32,250 nucleotides of DNA, from contig JAYMGJ010000339.1 in the NCBI GenBank assembly GCA_037178675.1, forward strand, positions 1 through 32,250, given 5' to 3'. Origin of the DNA: Scleroderma bovista. Its lineage: Eukaryota; Basidiomycota; Agaricomycetes; Boletales; Sclerodermataceae. Below, piece after piece: positions 10,831 to 20,527 of this stretch; position 1 is the first letter of the stretch, and each line of letters begins with the position of its first letter. The notes beneath the pieces are model-generated. The model worked only from the letters and a program-made list of their open reading frames with translations, ran no database searches and was not told the origin of the DNA. A program made the translations under genes and the position numbers.

Positions 10831-11038
10831 AGTAGCAGCAGGTGGGGAAACAGATGAAGCGGGGATGGATACAGAGGCAGTAGAGGCTAGATCGACCCAA
10901 GAAGGGACTCAGGGGTTGGTATAGATCAGGGTGACAATGTGCCAGACAGGGAAGAAGGCACAGAGTTATTCGAGAGTGATATAGCGGAAATAGGGGGGGT
11001 ATGAGGAGGAGATGATGGACCAGCAGGTAGAGAGGTAG
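10831..11038. other. Gag leader (-) joined to integrase C-terminus (+): rearrangement junction
   Basis: From 10,831 rightwards the sequence reads sensibly only as the leader upstream of the minus-strand gag ATG. By 11,039 it is integrase C-terminal coding on plus. There is no LTR or primer-binding site between them, although a gag leader should be preceded by both. The exact breakpoint cannot be fixed by eye; it lies between about 10,980 and 11,038. Confidence 0.55.
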
Positions 11039-11494
11039 ATGACCTCAGAGGAGCTTCTTTCCTTGCGCATCAGACAATTGGAGAAAAGACCAGATGATTT
11101 CCATGATGCATTTACTACTCTACAGAAGACCCGCCTCCATTCCAAAGCCCAATTTGAGAAGAGATATACCAGACATCTATTCAAGTCCTCCTACCAGCCT
11201 GGAGACCTTGTCCTGGTTCGCAACAGCCAAGTGGAGAAAGAATTAGATTGTAAATCAAAGCCACATTACCTTGGCCCCTTTGAAGTTGTTCATCGCACTC
11301 AAGGTGGCTCATACGTCCTGAAGGAAATGGATGGAACTGTCTCAGCTCAGGGCATAGCTGCATTCTGCCTTATCCCTTATTATTCCCGACACACTCCTTT
11401 GCCCGACTCTATTCTCCATAACGATGATGAAAGTGATGATGAAAATGCCAATGAAAATGGAGAAAAAGATTACGACTCTGACGACTCATCATGA
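11039..11494 (+). pseudogene. Ty3/Gypsy integrase C-terminal domain
   Basis: The frame MTSEELLSLRIRQLEKR ... YQPGDLVLVRNSQ ... KPHYLGPFEVVHRTQGGSYVL is the usual integrase C-terminal SH3-like region of fungal Gypsy elements. It ends in a very acidic tail (DDESDDEN, DYDSDDSS). It continues the plus-strand core that stops at 5,123; roughly 20 residues between LLHG and TSEELL are missing. A TAG sits directly before the first ATG. It is followed after 142 bp by the LTR at 11,637 on the same strand, so this is the 3' end of an element. Confidence 0.82.
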
Positions 11495-12168
11495 TGCCCA
11501 ATATGCCCTCATGCTATGTCATATGCCCCCTATGCTTCCTCATCTATGCCCCCCATGCCAGTCTTCCCAGCTCTTTTTGTTGTCCCACCCTCCTTGTTTG
11601 CAATCGGGGACGATTGCATTTCATGTCGCCTGTGGATGTCACGCACCAAACAGGTTTGGTACAGTGAACATGGAAGATAACGCCTATATTGAATGATCCT
11701 GATGCGAAGGATAAGCACGACGGACCCTCATTGTAGCTATCTATTGCACAAGAAGACTATCCTGATGTGAGAGATGAATGCCAATGCAGACAGTCATCTA
11801 TCGCACGAGAACCGCCAAGAAGCAGAAGAAACTGAAGGAATAACGTCAATTGTGGTATGAGAAAGGAATGCACACATCTGCAGTCCAACTCCCATACCAG
11901 AATGATCAAAGAAGCCAAATAATTGATGGAGAAACAAAGGAGAAAGAGAAGAAATGATTTTTAGCACCCAAATGTCATTTTTAGGCGCCCAGTGCTGGCA
12001 TTCCAATATTTTGAATAGCTCCATCGTTTCTGAAGCTATCAGGCATGTGACTATACCGTCTGAGAGCCTAGAACGTGGTCTATCTGCCTGTCAAGTTCCG
12101 ACACAAATCCGTTCATTTCCCACAGAGATATTCCCCCCGCAATCCAGACATTCGCTTCATTGCTCACT

Positions 12169-12561
12169 ATGGAGTCCGTATTTTCTCTGGATCATTTCTC
12201 CACTATTGCTGCAGATCTCCACTATGTCCTGCTCTTAGGACAGCCTCTCCCAGAGTTCCTGTGCACTGCCTGGCACATATCTTCCCAGCCTGCTCCCTCA
12301 GTCCCTCTCATTCTCGGTCAGCGCATTCTCCTCGTCAGTCCTGCATCAAGGACGTACTTTGGTCATCTTAGGTCTATTGTCAAGCTTGAGAAGTCTTCTC
12401 TGGTCGTCTCTGTGTCCCCTGAGCCCTCAGCCTATGGTCCCTTCCTCCCAGATACTTGCCATGTCCATCTTCCTCTGTTGTTCGTCTCAGTTCCCTGGAT
12501 GTGTCGAATTCAATACTCTATCTGCTTCCCTACTTTCAGACGACGTCCCCCAGCACCATGA
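12169..12561 (+). CDS. LTR-encoded protein of unknown function (130 aa)
   Basis: A sense-strand frame within U3 starts MESVFSLDHF and ends FRRRPPAP. The same frame is open in LTR B (14,841-15,233) and, with many changes, in the old copy at 148-537. Blocks kept in all three include IAADL, VLLLGQPLPE, ISSQPAPSVPL, LLVSPA and AYGPF. No signal peptide, zinc ligands or known motif are visible. It could be an accessory protein of the retroelement, or part of a longer spliced product. Its position upstream of the TATA means it would be carried at the 3' end of the genomic RNA or need its own promoter. Confidence 0.45.
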   Translation: MESVFSLDHFSTIAADLHYVLLLGQPLPEFLCTAWHISSQPAPSVPLILGQRILLVSPASRTYFGHLRSIVKLEKSSLVVSVSPEPSAYGPFLPDTCHVHLPLLFVSVPWMCRIQYSICFPTFRRRPPAP

Positions 12562-12874
12562 CAGTTATTCCCCCACTTTATAGTGCTATTAGGAAGAAGA
12601 ACCCTCTCTCGTTCTTTCCCAGAAGAGAGCTCGTCAAGGGAGCCCATGGTTGTGCTTCAGCGGTGCTAGAACACATGCACTATACCTTAGTGTATGCTGA
12701 CCCCCCAAAAGACCTCTGGACCCCTTGTACCCTTCTTGTGGCTGTTTTGTCTTGGATCAATCCCCCTATTTATCTCAGATCTTCCCCATTGTTGTCCCAT
12801 CAAATTCCTGATGGTACACAGCCCCCCCATCAAACTTCTTAGGCTGTGCATCAATGACTCCTTCTGCTGTGCAG

Positions 12875-13139
12875 TGACTCATCCCTTGCTTACTGATGCT
12901 CTCTTGTCATCAGTATTACTCTATCCCTTTCGCATTTTTGGTATATTACTCAGCTGATGACTCACTCCCTTACCAATCAATCTTGTCATGCAGCTTACTC
13001 ATTCCTGCTTATCCCTTGCTTACTGATTGCTTACAAACCCCTTACAAAGCTCTTACCAATCCCTTACCAATCCTTGACAAATTCTGCTTACTCCCTTCTC
13101 TTTTTGTACTTTAATGCTGTGCCCCCCCATGTATTTAAA
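12875..13139 (+). promoter_or_regulatory. LTR promoter: TGACTCA sites, ACCAATCC-type repeats and TATA-like box
   Basis: TGACTCA, the Gcn4/AP-1 consensus, occurs at 12,875-12,881 and 12,958-12,964; a third is at the LTR end (13,686-13,692). Between them and the TATA lies a run of degenerate short repeats (CTTACCAATCC, CTTACAAA, TTGCTTACTGAT). TATTTAAA at 13,132-13,139 is followed by GGGCTCAGCCCAG and an A-run. The block recurs in reverse in copies B (about 14,265-14,530) and C (about 31,618-31,925). This is a promoter call by motif only. Confidence 0.5.
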
Positions 13140-13709
13140 CCCCTGGGCTCAGCCCAGTAAAAAAAAGACCCAATTGCACGAAATTATCCCTCTCTCAGAT
13201 TCTCTCAATCAGTATCCCTTTAGTCTTTGAGTCCTTGTAGGCTTCAGTGAAGGTCTAAAGGCTCAATATTGTCAAGTTTATCCAAGTTATTCAAGATCTA
13301 TTCTTTATACTAGGCTCAAGCGGAGTCTAGGCTTCATACCAGTCAATCTTCCTCGCCTCTGGACATCAGAGGCATCTCTGCCCCTTTGCTGCACCAATCT
13401 CTAGGTGTAGTATCGCTGTTTCAGTCTCAGTCAACCCAATCCCCGCTTTGACACTTCCTAGGCTTTAGGAAGAGTCCAGACCCCTATCCCCTTCGTCTTC
13501 TATTACTCCTGTACCCCAGGAGTATCCTGCATCATCGTCTGCATCACCCTGTTGGTGTAGATCCCCTTCCCCCCTCCTCAGCACATCCTCTCTGGACACC
13601 GCAGAGGTAAACCACCACTCGCACATATTTGTAGTCCTTTGTTGGTGTTGTGTTTGGGTTATTACTCCAACACAAATCCACACTTTGACTCACATCTGGA
13701 GCCCACTGC

Positions 13710-15765
13710 TGTGAGTCAAAGTGTGGATTTGGGTTGGAGTAATAACCCAAACACAACACCAACAAAGGACTACAAATATGTGCGAGTGGTGGTTTACCTC
13801 TGCGGTGTCCAGAGAGGATGTGCTGAGGAGGGGGGAAGGGGATCTACACCAACAGGGTGATGCAGACGGTGATGCAGGATACTCCTGGGGTACAGGAGTA
13901 ATAGAAGACGAAGAAGATAGGGGTCTGGACTCTTCCTAAAGCCTAGGAAGTGTCAAAGCGGGGATTGAGTTGACTGAGACTGAAACAGCGATACTACACC
14001 TAGAGATTGGTGCAGCAAGGGGACAAGGGGGCTCCTGACGTCCAGAAGCAATGAGAGATGAAGGATTGACTGGCTAGACTCCGCTTGAGCCTAGAGAAAT
14101 ACTTGGACTTGAATAGATTGAATAAAACTTGAATATCAGAGTCTTTAGACCTTCACTGAAGCCTACAAGACTCAAAGAACTGAGGGGATACTGACTGAGA
14201 GAGTCTGAGAGAGGGATAATTTCGTGCAATTGGGTCTCTCTTCACTGGGCTGAGCCCAGGGGTTTAAATACATGGGGGGGCACAGCATTAAAGTACAAAA
14301 AGAGAAGGGAGTAAGCAGAATTTGTCAAGGATTGGTAAGGGATTGGTAAGAGCTTTGTAAGGGGTTTGTAAGCAATCAGTAAGCAAGGGATAAGCAGGAA
14401 TGAGTAAGCTGCATGACAAGATTGATTGGTAAGGGAGTGAGTCATCAGCTGAGTAATATACCAAAAATGCGAAAGGGATAGAGTAATACTGATGACAAGA
14501 GAGCATCAGTAAGCAAGGGATGAGTCACTGCACAGCAGAAGGAGTCATTGATGCACAGCCTAAGAAGTTTGATGGGGGGGCTGTGTACCATCAGGAATTT
14601 GATGGGACAACAATGGGGAAGATCTGAGATAAATAGGGGGATTGATCCAAGACAAAACAGCCACAAGAAGGGTACCAGGGGTCCAGAGGTCTTTTGGGGG
14701 GTCAGCATACACTAAGGTATAGTGCATGTGTTCTAGCACCGCTGAAGCACAACCATGGGCTCCCTTGACGAGCTCTCTTCTGGGAAAGAACGAGAGAGGG
14801 TTCTTCTTCCTAATAGCACTATAAAGTGGGGGAATAACTGTCATGGTGCTGGGGGACGTCGTCTGAAAGTAGGGAAGCAGATAGAGTATTGAATTTGACG
14901 CATCCAGGGAAGCGAGATGAACAACAGAGGAAGATGGACATGGAAAGTATCTGGGAGGAAGGGACCATAGGCTGAGGGCTCAGGGGACACAGAGACGACC
15001 AGAGAAGACTTTTCAAGCTTGACAATAGACCTAAGATGACCAAAGTACATCCTTGATGCAGGACTGACGAGGAGAACGCGCTGACCGAGAATGAGAGGGA
15101 CTGAGGGAGCAGGCTGGGAAGATATGTGCCAGGCAGTGCACAGGAACTCTGGGAGAGGCTGTCCTAAGAGCAGGACATAGTGGAGATCTGCAGCAATAGT
15201 GGAGAAATGATCCAGAGAAAATATGGACTCCATAGTGAGCGATGAAGCGAATGTCTGGATTGCGGGGGGAATATCTCCGTGGGAAATGAATGGATTTGTG
15301 TCAGAACTTGACAGGCAGATAGACCACGTTCTAGGCTCTCAGACGGTATAGTCATGTGCCTGATAGCTTCAGAAACAATGGAGCTATTCAAAATATTGGA
15401 ATGCCGGCACTGGGCGCCTAAAAATGACATTTGGGTGCTAAAAATCATTTCTTCTCTTTCTCCTTTGTTTCTCCATCAATTCTTTGGCTTCTTTGACCGT
15501 TCTGGTATGGGAGTTGGACTGCAGATGTGTGCATTCCTTTCTCATACCACAATTGACATCATTCCTTCAGTTTCTTCTGCTTCTTGGCGGTTCTTGTGCA
15601 ATAGATGACTGTCAGCATTGGCATTCATTTCTTGCATCAGGATAGTCTTCTTGTGCGATAGATGGCTACAATGAGGGTCTGTCGTGCTTATCCTTCACAT
15701 AAGGATCATTTGATATAGGCATTATCTTCCATGTTCACTGTACCAAACCTGTTTGGTGCGTGACA
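13710..15765 (-). mobile_element. LTR copy B (2,056 bp), reversed
   Basis: The reverse complement begins TGTCACGCACCAAACAGG at 15,765 and ends GACTCACA at 13,710. It matches copy A colinearly with few indels; the worst stretch is 14,010-14,210. Its left neighbour is the 15 bp spacer TCTGGAGCCCACTGC and then copy A. Its right neighbour is KDZ transposase coding sequence. Flanking pentamers (ACTGC and GCGCC) do not form a target duplication, so it is not a simple solo-LTR insertion. It probably removed or displaced the 5' half of the KDZ gene. Confidence 0.85.
14841..15233 (-). CDS. LTR-encoded protein, copy B (130 aa)
   Basis: Open frame MESIFSLDHF ... FRRRPPAP, nearly identical to the copy at 12,169-12,561 and in the same position inside its LTR. 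It differs at a handful of residues (for example ILLVSP to VLLVSP, DTCHV to DTFHV). No stop has appeared in either young copy. No recognised domain; see the copy A entry for interpretation. Confidence 0.42.
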   Translation of the reverse strand: MESIFSLDHFSTIAADLHYVLLLGQPLPEFLCTAWHISSQPAPSVPLILGQRVLLVSPASRMYFGHLRSIVKLEKSSLVVSVSPEPSAYGPFLPDTFHVHLPLLFISLPWMRQIQYSICFPTFRRRPPAP

Positions 15766-15775
15766 GCGCCATGGA

Positions 15776-17499
15776 ATGGGCCAGGAACAGCAGGTGGTAA
15801 ATTTCTATGACATCAATTGTCAATACAGCAAAAATCTGCAAAGGCGGATAGAAGGCAATTGGTTCATTTCTCTTCCACCGGCGTTAAGGATCCAACCCAG
15901 CATTGGAATCTGGCATGTCCACGGACACCAAAGTGAATGCTTTGTGAGGTATTCCCCCAATTTCATTCCTGGTGTGGGCAATGTGGACGGGGAAATAATG
16001 GAAACTCTGTGGGCTTCTTTAAATATTGTTTCCCCTTCTACACGAGGAATGGCTGCCCCTCATCGGCAAGAAATGCTTGACTTCCAAATGAAGGACAGTA
16101 ACTTCTTAAAGATGGTCTGCATGCGTGAGTGGTCCTCAAGTGTGCAATATTGAAGCGGTATTCACAATTTCCAGCTTTGTCTTTGAAGAGGAAACTGACA
16201 ATTGCAAGACAGAATCTCACATCATCTAGTGATGCCTTTGCAAATTTGGACACAACAGTTCTGGAGGACCTCCGTCAAATTTGGAAGGACCAGGAGACAA
16301 AGGCGCTTCTTGACAGGATGTCAAATCTGAGGGCAATGGATATATTTGAAGTCCATTTGGAAAAAGGTAAGCCTCACAGTGGAAGGTAGATAACAGTTTT
16401 GACTTTGCGGGGTAAGCCCCAAGCATTAAATCTGTGGAGATGAAGCTCTTAGAAATGCCGACCACGGGTTCACTGCGGGGATCCGCCACGTGGATGGCTA
16501 GAGCCCTGAGAGTGGAAGAGGCACAGGTAGTCCTCTCATTGGATGCATGCAAAATTGATGCAAGGGCTACTGAAACCCAAAGGCTCAACCTTTCACACCG
16601 ACATGACAGGCTACAATCCCAGATCAATAGTTTGGTGCAGACCGCAGCAACATTTCTGGGCCCGGACTGGGACAGCAGACTCAATGTGATTCACCAAGCG
16701 GACACTGATAGTGATGAAGATGATACATTCATTACTTTGGCTCCAGGGAGTGCTGAGCATGCAGCACTACCACTTCCGTCCTATATAGGTTTGCCGTGGT
16801 GCTGTGAGCTAGGGCTGATCGACCTGGTGGAGCAAGAACTTCAGCTCAGACAAGGTCAGGCCAATGACACTTTACATGAAATACGACTTGGTCTAGCAGA
16901 TAAAGCGGTGTTGTTTCGGACAGAGGTCAGACATGGGAGGAACTATGTGGGGACCACCCGTGCATGGAAAAAAGTAGCTGACCTGGATGCAATGGTAAAA
17001 AGATATGCCGCAGTCTACCACCGTTGCCGAAAGCAAATGGTTGCCTTGGAGGCTGAGCCAAGGATCCTGGACCACTACAAAGTACTTGCCAAAAAGGATC
17101 TCACAGTAAGCACTGCCGTCTCAGATCCTAATGCAAGGGGACACCACCATGACTCTTTGGCATGGTTCTGGACTATGGATATACCCAAAGACACCGATAA
17201 AAATGACTGGATGTCAGAATGTAAGCCTTTCCATGAACCATCATATATCCTTCAGAATAATGATTCGACCAGTTTACCATGTCCACTGGCTGCGGGCAAA
17301 GGCAAAGCAAGACAGATGGAGTGAGGAAATGGAGTTGATAACTGCAGAGCAAGGTTGGACACATACCTTCTTCAGGAATCGGGCAGATCGCTGGGAGGAA
17401 AAAGCCTCCAAGGCTTCATTAGCCGGTGACCGTGGCTTGGCATGTTATGCAGCAAGGCAATATGACATGTATAACAAATTGGGTAGACTTTGTCAGTAG
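15776..17499 (+). pseudogene. KDZ (Kyakuja-Dileera-Zisupton) family transposase, C-terminal half, four exons
   Basis: Splicing at three clean GT-AG introns (16,125-16,174; 16,367-16,416; 17,221-17,272) gives one uninterrupted frame of 523 codons. Family landmarks in order are FYDINCQYSKNL, IWHVHGHQSECFVRYSPNFIPG, VDGEIMETLWASLN, GMAAPHRQEMLDFQMKDSNF, AMDIFEVHLEKAPS, LNLSHRHDRLQSQI, RQGQANDTLHEIRLGLADK, STAVSDPNARGH and WMSEFYHVHWLRAKA. The HVHGH..C and DGE..E residues belong to the KDZ catalytic region. Full-length relatives are about twice this size; the N-terminal half is missing, cut off at LTR B 10 bp upstream. The retained part has no stop or frameshift. The first residues of the fragment and the ATG are therefore only the first codons left. 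Confidence 0.9.
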
Positions 17500-18025
17500 T
17501 CCTGTGACTGCTGCATATTATTTGTGTCATTGAGTCATAATTTGTGATGGTGTATTGTTCATTATTATACAACCTTTCTGAGTGGGATGATGCTGCGGGA
17601 GAGTGCAATTGGATATATACAACGTACATATAGGCCAATAATGGCGAGTAACTTTTAATTAAGTAACTTTTAATTAATGTATTTCGTTACTTACAACTTT
17701 TCCACTGGTGACTTTCCTCATTGTCCCTCCCAGATACTCCTTTTACTACATAAGGCTGTGGCTGCAGGTCAGGTGGCCACTCCGATGTAGTCATTGGTCT
17801 ATTGGGTCAGGAATGTCTATTGATATACTTCATCATCTGAAATATGTACTTCAAAGCCGATCTCTCTTTGTGACCCTCTCCATTTATCTTAATGGATACC
17901 TCCAATAACCCAAATAGCTGCGGTATCAAATTTTAGGGGAACTTATCAGTCAAATAATTCAACTATCATTTAATGTGGAAAGGAAAAAATGATTGTTGTG
18001 ATGTGTTACTATTGGGATGGCCCCA
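17500..18025. other. Convergent 3' intergenic region, no gene seen
   Basis: AT-rich stretch between the ends of the KDZ gene (+) and the 216-aa gene (-). It holds a 15 bp direct repeat, AGTAACTTTTAATTA twice in tandem near 17,648-17,677. Small open frames here lack motifs. Confidence 0.4.
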
Positions 18026-18818
18026 CTACTCATTTGTGCCTCTCCATAATTTATCTGCAGATGCTGCCCATTTGTTTTCCAGCTCATCCCCTGCATCGGT
18101 CAAATATTCCACCATGGCCATGCGGTCAACCAGATGTTGCAACACCATGTTTTGATGAAAGATCTTTTCATCAGTTTCTTCCAACATTTGCTCGGTTTGT
18201 AGTTTGAGATCCTGGAGGCCGATGTGGGGGGTTTTGGGGACATAAAATAGAGCTGGGATTACAAAGTCCCCAGGCTATTGACAGTTTTTATTAGCTTATC
18301 ATTGTGCATCAATGTAAGCTTACCTGGTATTCGGCAAAGAATTTCTCTGCCTCTGTGACCAGCTGGGTGAAGGTTGTCCACGGTATATCTCGGCTCTTCC
18401 CCCACACCCACCACTCCTGCTGTACTGTGTGTGCTTAGGACCCTAGCCTCCCAATGATACACCTTGAATACATTTGTTTCTTTGATTTGTTGCATCAAAG
18501 TTGCTGCATCCGGATCCGCCACAGATACCCAATCCATCACATGGGCTGCGACCGTGGGGACTTGCATCACCAGCCCCTTTCTGTTGCATGCCACAAGTAA
18601 CTGCTCCAGAAGTGCCTACATGGGGGATATGGTCATATTCAAAGTTTCAATACAGAAGAACACACCACTTCTTCCTGAACATGTCCATACCAGTTCATCT
18701 TCTCCAGAATGGCGTGGTCACTGCTTTTCTGCAAAGAATACACGAACCACCTGAATCGGATGCCGACATATTGCAATGTCAGGGACAGCCTGCGTGCAAC
18801 AATTGCTTCAGAATCCAT
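18026..18818 (-). CDS. Unrecognised 216-aa protein, four exons, between transposase and TET/JBP
   Basis: Reading minus from the ATG at 18,818, four exons (18,818-18,666; 18,615-18,463; 18,419-18,324; 18,274-18,026) join in frame. The introns, 43-50 nt, all have GT-AG ends. No stop interrupts the 216 codons. Segments include ARRLSLTLQYVGIRFRWFVY, ALLEQLLVACNRKGLVMQVP, TFTQLVTEAEKFFAEYQ and LQHLVDRMAMVEYLTDAG; it looks mainly alpha-helical, without signal peptide or membrane segment. I do not recognise the family. The start is the first ATG upstream of good coding sequence; a further 5' exon is possible. It is convergent with the KDZ gene and divergent from the TET/JBP gene, so it may share a 450 bp promoter region with the latter. 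Confidence 0.6.
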
Positions 18819-19267
18819 TGATGCAGGATCAGGATTGAAGTTGAATATTTATAATAGAATCTCCCATATTCCCACATGCCACTGGACCATTGTTCATGGA
18901 ACAATGATCATGGTACCATTAAGAGTTAGTTATTCCCGTGGACACAAAATTACTACCACATTGCTTTCATTCAAATCTGATTGGTTTATCATTCAGTGTT
19001 CCAATTTAAATTAGATATATCAGTGCAGCAGTGGCCACCCGCGGTCAGCATATAGGTTGTTCCTTGGCATGGCCACATTCTATTTTCGGAATTGGTAGGA
19101 TATTTGGACGTTTTTGTTATTTTTATTTATTTTCAATTGGTGTCTGATTTTGGAAATTGGTGACCGATTCCTGCCATATTCTGATTGCCGCGGTATGGGC
19201 TCCCAGGATAGGTCAATACATATTCTGGCATATCTTCCTTTCTTTTCTCCTCAGTTCAGTCCCCTCC
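18819..19267. promoter_or_regulatory. Divergent intergenic region between the 216-aa gene and TET/JBP gene
   Basis: It separates two divergent starts (ATG at 18,818 minus and at 19,268 plus). It is AT-rich, with CTATTTTC and TTTTATTTATTTTC stretches and an imperfect inverted repeat TGTTCATGGAACAATGATCA near 18,890-18,910. I can name no specific binding site. Confidence 0.35.
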
Positions 19268-20527
19268 ATGGCTAATCCTGTGTCATATCCGACCAACTAT
19301 GAGCTTTCTCAACATGTTGCTGGATACATGCGACGGCGCTTTTGTTCCTTGGCATTCCCGGACTCACTCCCTGCGGCACCTCCCATTCCTCTTGATCTCC
19401 CTGTTGACCTTTTGGTTGGGATGCATCAAATGGTGGCCACTTTGGTCACTGCATATCAAAATCATGGTATGTATTTCCAATATCTATTTGGCAAGGTACC
19501 TATGTGTTTCCAGTTGAATCTGGTGTGGACCTCTTGAGACTGGCAGAGGCATTGGCAGCAATGGAGCCTGGTACCAATATGGATAGGGAACAGTCCTTTC
19601 TTTCCAAGTTCGCTCCAACACTCTCTGGTGTCCTGGATGAACCCTCTATTATTTTGGAGGAGGGTGGGACCATAGCACTCTGGTATCTCCCTGGTGCCCT
19701 GGCATGCCCAACACATGTATGCCCCAATACTGCCTATTTTCAACCATGTTCATTAATAAATTCAGGCAAATATTCTGCAGGCTTTAAGTCCACTTCATAC
19801 ACAACTGGCCAGCAGTATAACTGGGCGGACCTGGTGAACAGAACCACGGTATTTTAATAGGGAAGATAGGCAAGTGACCGGGTGTCTGGAGTTATCTCCT
19901 GCAAGGCACCAGATGGGTCATTATGTGGGTATATATCTATTATCAGATGCACCTACTCATCATTCCATATTCAGCATGAGAATGCCTCTATATCAGCGGA
20001 CCTTAACACACCTGCAGGATTTCAGTGGCTGCAAGATATGATATATCCTTCTGCCATTGTATCGGGTGTGTTGTCGATTATGCATCCACAGCTCTGAGGA
20101 CGGTATGTGAGGAATGAGTACATTGGAGGATTGGTCTTCTATGTATGACCCAGTAATGAACCGTGCCCTATCCCTCTGGCCTACTGCATTCACCAATATT
20201 TCCCTTATCGCCAATCGGTCGACCCCACTTCACCGTGACCCCCAGTCACGTGCCAGCTGGTACGATGTCATCGTCAATGTTGGGGAATACACCGATTGTG
20301 TAATGGCCGTCCCCACCCTCAGCATCGAGCTAGTCTATAAGCCAGGTACTGCGGTTGCATTCTCCAGGAGGCTCCTCCGGCATGGGGTCAATGCTGTTGA
20401 AGGAAACCGGTATTGTTTGACTTACTATATGAGGGATAATATCCATCAGTGGGCACATGTTCCACGGTGTGCCGACTGGATGAGGATCAATGGTGTGGAG
20501 CATTTGTTGAGGGCTACTGTAGTGTAA
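19268..20527 (+). pseudogene. TET/JBP-family 2-oxoglutarate/Fe(II) dioxygenase (5-methylcytosine oxidase type), damaged
   Basis: Members oxidise methylated or thymine bases in DNA; in basidiomycetes they often travel with KDZ transposons. The start CCATGG at 19,268 gives MANPVSYPTNYELSQHVAGY. Exons join at introns 19,467-19,513, 19,717-19,765, 19,834-19,869 (36 nt) and 19,925-19,974. Landmarks are GVLDEPSIILEEGGTIALWY, GCLELSPARHQMGHY, WLQDMIYPSAIVSGVLSIMH and then NRSTPLHRDPQSRASWYD with the HxD iron ligands. LRHGVNAVEGNR supplies the distal His and the 2OG-binding Arg, followed by YYMRDN. All catalytic residues are present. Near 20,096-20,110 the frame is broken: HPQL runs into TGA, the frame must shift, and a second TGA (20,108) lies in the new frame. 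No intron of normal length repairs this, so I treat it as recently inactivated. Confidence 0.85.

Larger units (their letters stand above)
11637..13694 (+). mobile_element. LTR copy A (2,058 bp, TG...CA ends)
   Basis: It starts TGTCACGCACCAAACAGG and ends CACTTTGACTCACA. Both ends are fixed by the second copy (13,710-15,765, reversed); the start also by copy 1-1,156 and the end by copy 31,064 onward. In each case the flanks differ outside these points. It lies downstream of the integrase C-terminus on the same strand, as a 3' LTR should. At about 2 kb it is large for a fungal Gypsy LTR. A TATA-like TATTTAAA at 13,132 suggests U3 is the first 1.5 kb and R-U5 the last 0.5 kb. The five bases on either side (GTGGA and TCTGG) do not match, as expected if the other end of the element is elsewhere. 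Confidence 0.85.
11637..15765. repeat. 4.1 kb inverted repeat of two LTRs with a 15 bp centre
   Basis: Arms 11,637-13,694 and 13,710-15,765 are reverse complements. Position p in the left arm pairs with about 27,404 minus p in the right arm over the whole length. The loop is only TCTGGAGCCCACTGC. The arms point toward each other, so transcripts initiating in either U3 run into the other arm and would fold into long double-stranded RNA. Such a palindrome could also be a sequencing or assembly artefact. Confidence 0.85.

Noticed and set aside
12456..12957. Further frames in LTR A (and mirror frames in B and C) downstream of the 130-aa frame
   Set aside because: Only young, nearly identical copies share them, so openness says little; they could be 3' exons but nothing supports that.
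13465..13939. Pairs of 72-73 aa frames mirrored around 13,700, also at 31,075-31,293
   Set aside because: They run antisense to the LTR end, and are identical only because the LTR DNA is nearly identical.
13705..15770. LTR B as a simple solo-LTR insertion
   Set aside because: The flanking pentamers ACTGC and GCGCC do not match, so no target duplication supports it.
18464..18821. Plus-strand frames of about 100 aa
   Set aside because: Antisense shadows of the four-exon minus gene at 18,026-18,818.
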